NCBI GenBank assembly: GCA_007125435.1
Contig: SLDF01000323.1
Location: 1 to 13,032 of the forward strand
DNA from: Saprospiraceae bacterium
GTDB lineage: Bacteria > Bacteroidota > Bacteroidia > Chitinophagales > Saprospiraceae
Length of the DNA: 13,032 bases
Direction: 5' to 3'
A model generated the notes under the pieces. That model did not search any database, was not told where the DNA came from, and saw only the letters and a list, made by a program, of their open reading frames with translations. The position numbers were made by a program, and so were the translations under genes. Below, piece by piece: positions 1 to 6,284 of the stretch. Each line of letters begins with the position of its first letter. Position 1 is the stretch's first letter.

Positions 1-109
1 TAAACGCGAGCGTAGCGAGTTAAACGTGAGCAAAGCGAACTAAACGCGAACGATAGTGAGTTAAACGTGAGTGCAGCGAATTCAAAGTTTACGCTTCGCT
101 GTTTAATGT
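1..109. repeat. Tandem ~20-bp unit array, left inverted copy
   Basis: Four degenerate ~20-bp units start at 1, 21, 41 and 62; the first reads TAAACGCGAGCGTAGCGAGT and the others vary around TAAACGYGAnYnnAGYGAr. A GCTTCGC core at 93-99, bordered by GTTTA, follows. The whole stretch is a near-exact reverse complement of 3877-3986: I count 5 mismatches and one 1-base gap over about 109 bp. The left edge is cut by the window, so the true repeat may be longer. No protein is suggested, because the 20-bp period is not a multiple of three. Its function is unknown; it may be a dispersed intergenic repeat family. Confidence 0.85.
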
Positions 110-110
110 T

Positions 111-132
111 TGAGATACGCTTCGCTTTCTCA
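111..132. repeat. Small GCTTCGC hairpin
   Basis: TGAGA (111-115) and TCTCA (128-132) are inverted, and GCTTCGC lies between them at 119-125. The complementary strand reads GCGAAGC, a heptamer known to form an unusually stable DNA mini-hairpin. The same core occurs at 93-99 and, on the other strand, at 3887-3893. It looks like a terminal module of the repeat array. Confidence 0.5.
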
Positions 133-298
133 AAAAAATATAAAATCATAAGCTGATATAACCAAGCCCAAAACAAACAAAAGGTCGAAAACGGGCGTGA
201 AATACGTATATAACAATAGAAATGCTAGAGTCTAAAGATAAAAATGCCGTAACTTCAAGGCTTTAAAGGTGACAGATTTGGTATCTTGGATCAGATAC

Positions 299-326
299 TT
301 TGGGGTGAAATTGATCTTACCATTTG
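299..326 (+). promoter_or_regulatory. Possible promoter of the S8 protease gene
   Basis: TTTG at 299-302 and TACCATTTG at 318-326 resemble the Bacteroidota -33/-7 pair (TTTG and TAnnTTTG), but the -7 has one extra base and the spacing is short. It would start transcription about 20 bases before the ATG at 352. The rest of 133-351 is AT-rich with no gene; GTATC/GATAC are inverted around 279-298. Confidence 0.25.
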
Positions 327-351
327 TAAATCAAAGAAATACATATAGTAG

Positions 352-3300
352 ATGAGGAATATAATTAATTTTTTTATGCTGCTTGGTGTCATGGTGACAG
401 GACAGGCAATCCAGGCTCAGGATTTTGAAAGAGATAAAATGTCTACCAGATTATTGGAAGCGGTAGAGATGAGATCGGCGGACCGCCACGATGTATATAT
501 CGTACTGGATGAGCAGATCGATATCGATAGGATGGAGGCGGAGTTTAATGCTGAAGGGCTGCCCTACCCGGAGCGTGCGAAAATCATCAATAGGACGCTG
601 CGTGCAATTGCCGACGCTACCCAGCCACCCGTCATAGAGGATGTGATGGCCGTGGGAGTGCAAAACATTACGCCTATATGGATAGTTAATGCTCTGTTTT
701 TCAATGCGAGTAGCCAACAAATCAAGGATATAAGTCGTTTCGATGCCATCAAATTTTTAGATCTTGACACAGAGCTAGTCATAGAAGAACCTGAGCCCGG
801 TGAACTGGACGGTGGACGAAGCGAAGGCGGTACTAGAGAACCCGGTCTGGATGTGATCAAGGCGCCATTCATGTGGAATATGGGCTATACAGGGTACGGA
901 ATGAAGGCGTTTGTCATGGATACGGGCGTGGATCTGGATCACCCGGCTCTACATCGCAATTACGCCGGACATGCTATCCCTGAGGATCAAGCCTGGTTCG
1001 GACCATTGGACAGAAACAATCGACCTTTTGACTGTCAGAATCACGGCTCTCATTGTACGGGTACCGTACTTGGTATAGACAGGATAAGGCAAGATACTAT
1101 TGGTGTAGCTTATAATGCGATGTGGACGGGCGCGCCTATTCTCCTGGTCTGCGATGGAAATACGGCAATAAGAATGGCCGGCTTTCAATGGGCTATGGAT
1201 CCGGATAACAATCCTGAGACAACAGATGATATGCCGGATGTCATCAATAATTCATGGACAGATACCATGGTAGAAGACTGCTATGAAGTGTATGAACAGC
1301 TCTTGACAACAGTAGAGGCATCAGGCATAGCTGTCGTCTTTGCAGCAGGTAACGACGGTCCTAATCCAGAGACTATCTCTCGACCAAAAAATATCAATAA
1401 ATCGTTGGTCAATACCTTCGCGGTAGCAGCAGTGAGATGGGACAATTTGGATATAGCCGATTTTTCGAGCCGTGGCCCTTCGCGATGTGAGTCAGACGAA
1501 CTCTCGCTGCAGATCAAGCCGGAAGTATCAGCGCCGGGTGTGAATGTAAGATCATCTGTTCCGACAAATGATTACGCCAGTTTTAATGGTACGTCCATGG
1601 CGGCTCCCCATGCAGCAGGTGCTATCCTGTTGCTCAAAGAAGCATTTCCCTATCTGAGTGGCATAGATATCAAGTTGGCCCTGTATCACTCTGCTACTGA
1701 CCTCGGTGATCCGGGTGAGGACAATATTTATGGTATGGGTCTTATTGACCTGGAGTCTGCATTTCAGTATTTATTAGATCAGGGCCACGAGCCGGTAGAC
1801 CCACGTGTCAATCACGATCTATCTATAGAGCATTTTAGCTTTGGTATAGATTACTGTGAAGGTCGGGTTAATGCTTTGATCTCATTTAAGAATGAAGGGG
1901 AAATGCCGATCAATGGTTTTTCATTGCAGGCATTTTATAATGAGTTTGCAGATGAGGCCGATTTGGTCTTAGACTTTCCACTCAGTATTGCACCGGGAGA
2001 GTTATTAGATACATTATTTAGTCTGCCATTAGATGAGGATGGAAGATACAATATCGTCTTGCGTGCAGAAATTGATGGCACTATCGATGAAAAGCCACTG
2101 AATAATTCTATTCGAGCCAACTTTGGATTTGGGAGATTGGATGATTGGACGCTTAATCTTAATGAAGATATACAGGACGGTGTACTCTGTGGAGGTAGTG
2201 AGCTAGTTCTCAGTCAGGAAGGGGAAAATACAGTCCTACTTTTATATGATAACGAAGACGATGAAGAACCGGCATATGCCGGAAATTTTATAAGCTTACC
2301 GGTGGCTAATGCAGACACGACATACCGATTTTTTGCTGGATTTGGCGTCGATAAGCCGATATTTTCAAAATCTACTTCATTGTCTTCTTATGACTTCTTC
2401 CCGGAAGTTTTTTCAGGTGTGACACTGGAGACAGCACAAGAAGTGACCATAGAGTCTCTAAAATTCGAGGCTAAAGAAAGGATTTTTCCCATCATACAAA
2501 TACAGGATGATGAGGACAATTTGCTCTGGACCTATAACAGAGTCGAGCAAGCCGGAGAAAATATCATTCCCGTTGGTGTTACTTTACCGGCAGGCCGAGT
2601 CTATAGGATAGTGATAAGGGGTAATAGAGACATAGTAGCGCACAACTACGATGACTCAGGTCATCAATTTGACGGCTATTTCAGAATACTACATACAGAA
2701 ATCAATGAGGATATAGATGAAGAAGGCTTTTCTACACCAATTTACGATTTAAATATCTCATATGTCAATCAATGCAGTAGAAAACCATTGTCATTCGATG
2801 TGCGTTCTGCAGATCAAGTGCCGCAGGCAAAGTTTGAGCTCCTAGATGAAGAATCCGCTGTTTTTACTGAGCAAGCTGTGGAATTTATCAATGGTAGTGA
2901 AGATGCCATAGCCTTTGAGTGGGATATGGGCGATGGAAGCATACTATATGATGAATTTCCTGTGCATACTTATCAGGCGCCCGGTCAATATACAGTGACC
3001 CTTAAAGCCATAGATGAAGAAGGATGCTTTGGTATGTTTGCCAGAGTTTTGGATGTATTGGAAGAGTCTTCTACATCGGTGAGACCAGATTTGTCCACAG
3101 GTTTATCAGATATGACGATATATCCGAATCCTGCTAATGCAGAGATTCATCTACTTTTTTCAGATGCTGATGTTGAACTAGACTATGTAGAGGTCATCAG
3201 AATAGATGGGCAAGTGATAAGAACCAATAGCTTCAGCGGTGCTCAGCAAGATTACATCATCGACCTGTCTTCTCACGGTCTGGTCAGCGGTATGTATGTC

Positions 3301-3357
3301 GTGAGAGCTGTTCTCCGAAACGGTGAGATGCACTATGATAAGGTTGTAGTGAAGTAG
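352..3357 (+). CDS. Secreted subtilisin-like (S8) protease with PKD-like and T9SS sorting domains
   Basis: Predicted secreted serine endopeptidase of 1001 residues. Seen in order: a signal peptide (about 1-22, hydrophobic FFMLLGVMV, likely cleavage after AQA); a propeptide-like region (about 28-140); an acidic, Gly-rich linker (about 145-162); the S8 catalytic domain (about 168-475) with Asp190 in VMDTGVD, His231 in NHGSHCTGT, oxyanion-hole Asn334 in AAGND and nucleophile Ser415 in NGTSMAAPH; Ig/jelly-roll-like regions (about 485-800); a PKD-like domain (about 830-903, FEWDMGDGS and HTYQAPGQYTVTLKA); and a C-terminal sorting domain (about 920-1001, IYPNPANAEI, SGMYVVRA, end KVVVK). That tail is typical of cargo exported by the type IX system and attached to or released from the cell surface. 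The whole triad is present, so it is probably active. The ATG at 352 directly precedes the signal peptide and no clear Shine-Dalgarno is seen. The gene stands alone, with inverted repeat arrays on both sides. Substrate unknown. Confidence 0.93.
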   Translation: MRNIINFFMLLGVMVTGQAIQAQDFERDKMSTRLLEAVEMRSADRHDVYIVLDEQIDIDRMEAEFNAEGLPYPERAKIINRTLRAIADATQPPVIEDVMAVGVQNITPIWIVNALFFNASSQQIKDISRFDAIKFLDLDTELVIEEPEPGELDGGRSEGGTREPGLDVIKAPFMWNMGYTGYGMKAFVMDTGVDLDHPALHRNYAGHAIPEDQAWFGPLDRNNRPFDCQNHGSHCTGTVLGIDRIRQDTIGVAYNAMWTGAPILLVCDGNTAIRMAGFQWAMDPDNNPETTDDMPDVINNSWTDTMVEDCYEVYEQLLTTVEASGIAVVFAAGNDGPNPETISRPKNINKSLVNTFAVAAVRWDNLDIADFSSRGPSRCESDELSLQIKPEVSAPGVNVRSSVPTNDYASFNGTSMAAPHAAGAILLLKEAFPYLSGIDIKLALYHSATDLGDPGEDNIYGMGLIDLESAFQYLLDQGHEPVDPRVNHDLSIEHFSFGIDYCEGRVNALISFKNEGEMPINGFSLQAFYNEFADEADLVLDFPLSIAPGELLDTLFSLPLDEDGRYNIVLRAEIDGTIDEKPLNNSIRANFGFGRLDDWTLNLNEDIQDGVLCGGSELVLSQEGENTVLLLYDNEDDEEPAYAGNFISLPVANADTTYRFFAGFGVDKPIFSKSTSLSSYDFFPEVFSGVTLETAQEVTIESLKFEAKERIFPIIQIQDDEDNLLWTYNRVEQAGENIIPVGVTLPAGRVYRIVIRGNRDIVAHNYDDSGHQFDGYFRILHTEINEDIDEEGFSTPIYDLNISYVNQCSRKPLSFDVRSADQVPQAKFELLDEESAVFTEQAVEFINGSEDAIAFEWDMGDGSILYDEFPVHTYQAPGQYTVTLKAIDEEGCFGMFARVLDVLEESSTSVRPDLSTGLSDMTIYPNPANAEIHLLFSDADVELDYVEVIRIDGQVIRTNSFSGAQQDYIIDLSSHGLVSGMYVVRAVLRNGEMHYDKVVVK

Positions 3358-3405
3358 TAGACCGATACCTTTAACTCGAATTATGCATTAGAAAATCCCT
3401 GCCCG

Positions 3406-3429
3406 CCACCTGTCGATGGCAGCAGGTGG
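3406..3429 (+). terminator. Hairpin after the protease gene
   Basis: CCACCTG (3406-3412) and CAGGTGG (3423-3429) form a perfect 7-bp stem around a 10-base loop, 48 bases after the protease stop. No T-run follows, so it is not a classic intrinsic terminator. It may act as a 3' end stabiliser. Confidence 0.35.
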
Positions 3430-3660
3430 GTATTACGGCATAAAATCGACGAAGGAGAGTCACGAACACAAATAAAGAAAACAAAACAGCGTGAGTAAAT
3501 GGTTTTAAAATAAGGCGCTAGCCGAGGCTCGCAGCTCGCAACCCGCAACTAGGAATCAAGACAAAAGACAAAAGGAAAAAGACAAAAGTATCATGAGTCA
3601 AGGGTTCTTTTGGTAAAAGGTAAAATGTAGAATGTCTAAAGCTGTAAAGTCAATCCTGTG
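3430..3660. other. Non-coding spacer with A-rich repeats
   Basis: No credible ORF. It holds the 13-mer AGGCGCTAGCCGA at 3513-3525, which recurs at 3857 and (one base different) at 4124; a short CTCGCAGCTCGCAACCCGCAA stretch near 3528-3548; and three GACAAAA repeats at 3560, 3567 and 3581 in a purine-rich stretch (3559-3588). The sequence looks like degraded intergenic repeat material. Confidence 0.6.
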
Positions 3661-3899
3661 CTCACTTTTTATTCGCTGCGCTCATGTTTAACTCGTTTCA
3701 CTCGCTGCGCTCGCGTTTATAGCAGAGCATCTGTCGAGAATTTTTCTGCAGCTTGTTCGTTAGGAGCTTTTATCCAAAAAAACTTGAAAGGTTGCAATCT
3801 ACTTCAAGCATAAACAGCAGAGTGGACAAAGTCCACGCAGCGTAAACGTCAAGCAAAGGCGCTAGCCGAATGCTTGACATTAAACAGCGAAGCGTAAAC
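3661..3899. repeat. Compound repeat element, copy 1
   Basis: Order of parts: ~20-bp units in the orientation opposite to positions 1-82 (3661-3719); a ~103-bp block (3715-3817) that starts GTTTATAGCAGAGC and ends TAAACAGC; then hairpin modules each bordered by TAAAC or GTAAAC. The block contains the stem CTTGAA/TTCAAG (3783-3788 with 3803-3808). The next module has GTGGAC/GTCCAC with an AAA loop (3822-3836). The last module is TAAACAGCGAAGCGTAAAC at 3881-3899. The same order of parts recurs in copy 2. No transposase or other gene lies in it. Confidence 0.7.
3848..3878. repeat. Hairpin module with AGGCGCTAGCCGA loop
   Basis: GTCAAGCA (3848-3855) pairs perfectly with TGCTTGAC (3871-3878). The 15-base loop contains AGGCGCTAGCCGA (3857-3869), itself able to fold as GGC-GCTA-GCC. 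GTAAAC precedes the stem and TTAAAC follows it. The same loop sits in the module at 4116-4144 on a completely different stem. Confidence 0.75.
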
Positions 3900-3986
3900 T
3901 TTGAATTCGCTGCACTCACGTTTAACTCACTATAGTTCGCGTTTAGTCCGCTTTGCTCACCGTTTAACTCGCAACGCTCATGTTTA
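3877..3986. repeat. Right inverted copy of positions 1-109
   Basis: Reverse complement of 1-109 with differences near 3934 (A for C), 3947 (C for T), one extra C near 3961, and three bases in the last unit (near 3972, 3979 and 3980). It spans the junction between the GCGAAGC module of copy 1 and the unit array of copy 2, so the left copy must derive from an already assembled compound array. The pair encloses the protease gene and about 0.5 kb beyond it. Confidence 0.85.
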
Positions 3987-4083
3987 TAGCAGAGCTTCTA
4001 TTGAAGAGTTTTCGCAGCTTGTTAGAATGGAGTTTTTAATACAAATAAGACTTGAAAGCTTTGTTCGCCTTCAAGTATAAACA

Positions 4084-4108
4084 GCTGAAAGCACTCCGTG
4101 CTTTCAGC
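4084..4108. repeat. Hairpin module with perfect 11-bp stem
   Basis: GCTGAAAGCAC (4084-4094) and GTGCTTTCAGC (4098-4108) are perfectly complementary around a TCC loop. TAAACA precedes and GTAAAC follows. It has no T-run, so it does not look like a terminator. Confidence 0.75.
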
Positions 4109-4115
4109 GTAAACA

Positions 4116-4144
4116 GCAAACGGAGGCGATAGCCGACCGTTTGC
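4116..4144. repeat. Hairpin module with AGGCGATAGCCGA loop
   Basis: GCAAACGG (4116-4123) pairs with CCGTTTGC (4137-4144). The 13-base loop AGGCGATAGCCGA matches the loop at 3857-3869 at 12 of 13 positions although the stems are unrelated. Confidence 0.75.
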
Positions 4145-4224
4145 ATAAACAGCCGAAGTGAGGCGAATGCCAAACGCAGGCGTAAACAACCCGTAACCCG
4201 AAACTCTTAACCCGCAACACGTTG

Positions 4225-4387
4225 CTGCGTGAGGGATAGCAGCGATATGAGTGACTGACGAATGGTAAGCAGGAACAGCTGGGCTGGGGCGACCAGCGGA
4301 AGCCACAGAGCAGCTAGTGACTGCCCAAGAGACAGCCAGGAATACAAGCGGATAGCCCGACCTCGACCGACAGGAAGAGGGCACGCC
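4225..4387 (+). ncRNA. Candidate Bacteroidota structured RNA element
   Basis: The 5' part GCGTGAGGGATAGCAGCG (4227-4244) and the 3' parts GCGGATAGCCCGACC (4348-4362) and GGGCACGCC (4379-4387) resemble the two halves of an intergenic element that I recall as frequent in Bacteroidota. The halves are normally joined by a short hairpin; here about 100 bases separate them. GCGTG (4227-4231) can pair with CACGC (4382-4386) to close the structure. Inside, CCTC (4361-4364) can pair with GAGG (4377-4380), and the insert can fold with AGCTGGGCT (4277-4285) against AGCC (4301-4304) and CAGCT (4311-4315). AGTGACTG occurs twice, at 4250 and 4316. I am not certain of the Rfam name (Flavo-1 is one candidate). 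It lies 165 bases before cysE. Confidence 0.45.
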
Positions 4388-4432
4388 ATATAAAGTAATC
4401 AAAATACGGTCAGGACGAATATAGCCAAATGA

Positions 4433-4490
4433 GATGAAACATCTGATTGGCAATTTGACTGGATGAAACATGGGGAAGGTTGTATACAAC
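4433..4490 (+). promoter_or_regulatory. Candidate operator region upstream of cysE-cysM
   Basis: GATGAAACAT occurs twice in the same direction (4433-4442 and 4462-4471, 29 bp apart), followed by the perfect 12-bp palindrome GTTGTATACAAC (4479-4490). The palindrome ends 61 bases before the cysE ATG. A protein-bound operator is the simplest reading; which regulator would bind is not known. No clear TAnnTTTG element was found here. Confidence 0.4.
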
Positions 4491-4551
4491 AGCTTGGGCT
4501 AAAATTTAACAAATGCTTGGATGTCGTGTTGAGTAAGTATAAATTTACAGG

Positions 4552-5382
4552 ATGATAGATCAAAAATTTATTGATAAGCTCTGGGATGAGCATGAGGAGG
4601 CAGCGTCATGTCCTCCGCCACATCTCGTTATACGTTTTTTTGAGGGGTTAATGGGGCTTTTGTTTTCTGAGTTTTCAAATAAAGAGTTTAGACTGCCTGA
4701 AGAGTTAGGATTATATGCTCAACAATTAGCTATTGATTTTAAGCACTTACTGAAAAGAGATAAGTCGCTGGATAAAGGTCAGATCGATGATATCACTAAA
4801 TCTTATTTTGAACAGCTTGCGGACATAAAAGAGCAGCTTCACTTGGATATTGAGGCTATGTATCAGGGCGATCCTGCTGCAAAAAGCACGGCTGAAGTTA
4901 TCAGAACCTATCCGGGCTTCTACGCTATAGCTGCTCATCGACTAGCTCATTATCTGTATGGCCTGGATATACAACTCATGCCGCGAATCATTTCTGAGCA
5001 TGCCCATTCTAAGACTGGTATTGATATCCATCCGGGTGCATCTATAGGTGAATCATTTTGTATAGACCACGGGACGGGTATAGTCATAGGTGAGACAACA
5101 AATATAGGTAACCATGTCAAAATATATCAAGGGGTGACTCTGGGTGCCCTCAGTGTCAAGAAAGAGGATGCGAGTAATAAGCGGCATCCTACCATAGAGG
5201 ACAGAGTGGTCATATACGCCGGGTCCAGCATACTGGGCGGTCAAACTACCATCGGACATGACAGTATCATAGGTGGCAATGTATGGCTCACAAAGTCTGT
5301 AGCGCCCTTCTCAAAAATATATTATAAGGCCAGCATGACCAATACTGATGGCGAAACAGATGTCATAACCTTCAAGCCTTGA
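4552..5382 (+). CDS. cysE: Serine O-acetyltransferase
   Basis: Transfers acetyl from acetyl-CoA to L-serine, giving O-acetylserine, the first step of cysteine synthesis; cytosolic. The protein has 276 residues, the usual size. A helical N-terminal domain (about 1-145) is followed by a left-handed beta-helix of hexapeptide repeats (about 150-255: GIDIHPGASIGESF, GIVIGETTNIGNHV, TIGHDSIIGGNV). Asp158 in GIDIHP and His173 in IDHGTG match the catalytic Asp/His of the family, and GDPAA and RHPTIEDRVVI are typical. The C-terminus ends in ITFKP, not in the isoleucine that inserts into the active site of O-acetylserine sulfhydrylase in the enterobacterial complex. The ATG at 4552 gives the normal N-terminus; AGG lies only 3 bases before it, too near for a standard Shine-Dalgarno. 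It is the first gene of an operon with cysM, five bases apart. Confidence 0.93.
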   Translation: MIDQKFIDKLWDEHEEAASCPPPHLVIRFFEGLMGLLFSEFSNKEFRLPEELGLYAQQLAIDFKHLLKRDKSLDKGQIDDITKSYFEQLADIKEQLHLDIEAMYQGDPAAKSTAEVIRTYPGFYAIAAHRLAHYLYGLDIQLMPRIISEHAHSKTGIDIHPGASIGESFCIDHGTGIVIGETTNIGNHVKIYQGVTLGALSVKKEDASNKRHPTIEDRVVIYAGSSILGGQTTIGHDSIIGGNVWLTKSVAPFSKIYYKASMTNTDGETDVITFKP

Positions 5383-5387
5383 CCACT

Positions 5388-6284
5388 ATGAATATCGAAC
5401 AATTAATAGGGAATACACCTCTTGTGAAGCTGAGTCATATAGTACCGACTAATAAAAACGTGACCATCTACTGTAAACTTGAAGGTCAGAATCCTGGTGG
5501 GAGTGTTAAAGACAGAGCTGCCTATGGGATGATAAACGGAGCGCTAAAGAGGGGAGATGTCAAGCCTGGTGACCGCCTGATAGAAGCGACTAGTGGTAAT
5601 ACCGGTATAGCATTGGCGATGATAGCTTGTCTCAAAGGTCTTGACCTAACACTTATCATGCCGGATAATGCGACGTCTGAGCGCATCAGGTCTATGGAAG
5701 CTTATGGCGCAAGATTAATACTGACCCCTGCAGCAGATACCATAGAATACTCGAGATATTTGGCAGAAAAAATGGCGAAGGAAGACGACTACTATATCCT
5801 CAACCAATTTGCCAATGAGGATAATTATAAAGCCCACGAGGCCACCACCGGCCCAGAAATATGGAGAGATACGGATGAACAAGTCACACACTTCGTATCT
5901 GCCATGGGTACTACAGGCACCATCATGGGTGTCTCCAGATTCCTTAAGTCCAAAAATCCAAACATCCAAATTGTAGGAACACAACCAACAGATGGGTCTA
6001 GCATACCGGGCATACGCCGCTGGTCACCTGAGTACTTGCCCAAAATATACGACGCTCATCGCGTGGATCGCATCATCGATGTCAGCACAGCAGAAGCCAC
6101 TCAAATGACCAGAAGAATGGCCAAAGAGGAAGCCATACTCGCCGGTATGAGCAGTGGTGGCGCATTACACGCTGCTCTCACTGTCGCCAATGAATTGGAA
6201 AGCGGAACCATCGTTTGTATCACTTGCGATCGAGGAGACCGATATCTAAGCTCCGATCTGTTCGAAGCTGGTGCCTCCTCCTAA
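5388..6284 (+). CDS. cysM: Cysteine synthase B (CysM type)
   Basis: PLP-dependent O-acetylserine sulfhydrylase: it replaces the acetyl group of O-acetylserine with sulfide (or thiosulfate in CysM enzymes) to form cysteine. I chose the ATG at 5388 (298 residues); a TTG three codons earlier would overlap the cysE stop. Seen: GNTPLVKL near the start; the PLP lysine in GSVKDRAA (Lys41, the same number as in E. coli CysM); TSGNTG for substrate and cofactor binding; GTTGT for the PLP phosphate; and the CysM-type stretches EGQNPGGSVKDRAA, GSSIPGIRRW and CDRGDRYLS. These favour CysM over CysK. It is co-transcribed with cysE, a natural substrate-passing pair. The stop overlaps the stop of the convergent asparagine synthetase gene. 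Confidence 0.92.
   Translation: MNIEQLIGNTPLVKLSHIVPTNKNVTIYCKLEGQNPGGSVKDRAAYGMINGALKRGDVKPGDRLIEATSGNTGIALAMIACLKGLDLTLIMPDNATSERIRSMEAYGARLILTPAADTIEYSRYLAEKMAKEDDYYILNQFANEDNYKAHEATTGPEIWRDTDEQVTHFVSAMGTTGTIMGVSRFLKSKNPNIQIVGTQPTDGSSIPGIRRWSPEYLPKIYDAHRVDRIIDVSTAEATQMTRRMAKEEAILAGMSSGGALHAALTVANELESGTIVCITCDRGDRYLSSDLFEAGASS

Larger units (their letters stand above)
3900..4187. repeat. Compound repeat element, copy 2
   Basis: Units at 3900-3986 are followed by a second version of the ~103-bp block (3982-4085). That version shares GTTTATAGCAGAGC, GCAGCTTGTT, ACTTGAAAG, TTCAAG and TAAACAGC with copy 1 but differs between them. Three TAAAC-bordered modules follow, two of them strong hairpins (4084-4108, 4116-4144), ending in GGCGTAAAC at 4179-4187. 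The CTTGAA/TTCAAG stem (4051-4056 with 4070-4075) is kept while its loop differs from copy 1, which suggests the structure is under selection or is copied as a structure. Confidence 0.7.

Noticed and set aside
564..872. Minus-strand open frame inside the S8 protease gene (also 451-720, 949-1188, 1281-1517 and 1935-2120)
   Set aside because: Antisense shadows of a gene with an intact catalytic triad and domains; no independent support.
3406..3429. Strong intrinsic terminator after the protease
   Set aside because: The stem is good but there is no following T-run, so it is kept only as a low-confidence hairpin.
3811..4187. Integron attC-like recombination sites
   Set aside because: The TAAAC/GTTTA borders do not fit the attC core GTTRRRY/RYYYAAC, there is no integrase, and no gene cassettes lie between the modules.
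3661..4187. CRISPR array
   Set aside because: Spacing is irregular, the repeated parts are the hairpin borders and loops, there are no uniform spacers and no cas gene is present.
4022..4489. A 155-codon open frame on the minus strand across the repeat array and the structured RNA candidate
   Set aside because: It runs through hairpins and repeats, has no recognisable domain or plausible start, and its composition (Ser/Pro/Cys/Tyr-rich) looks like chance translation of GC-biased repeats.
5379..5390. TTG at 5379 as the start of cysM
   Set aside because: It overlaps the cysE stop and adds only three residues; the ATG at 5388 gives the usual N-terminus and the PLP lysine at position 41.
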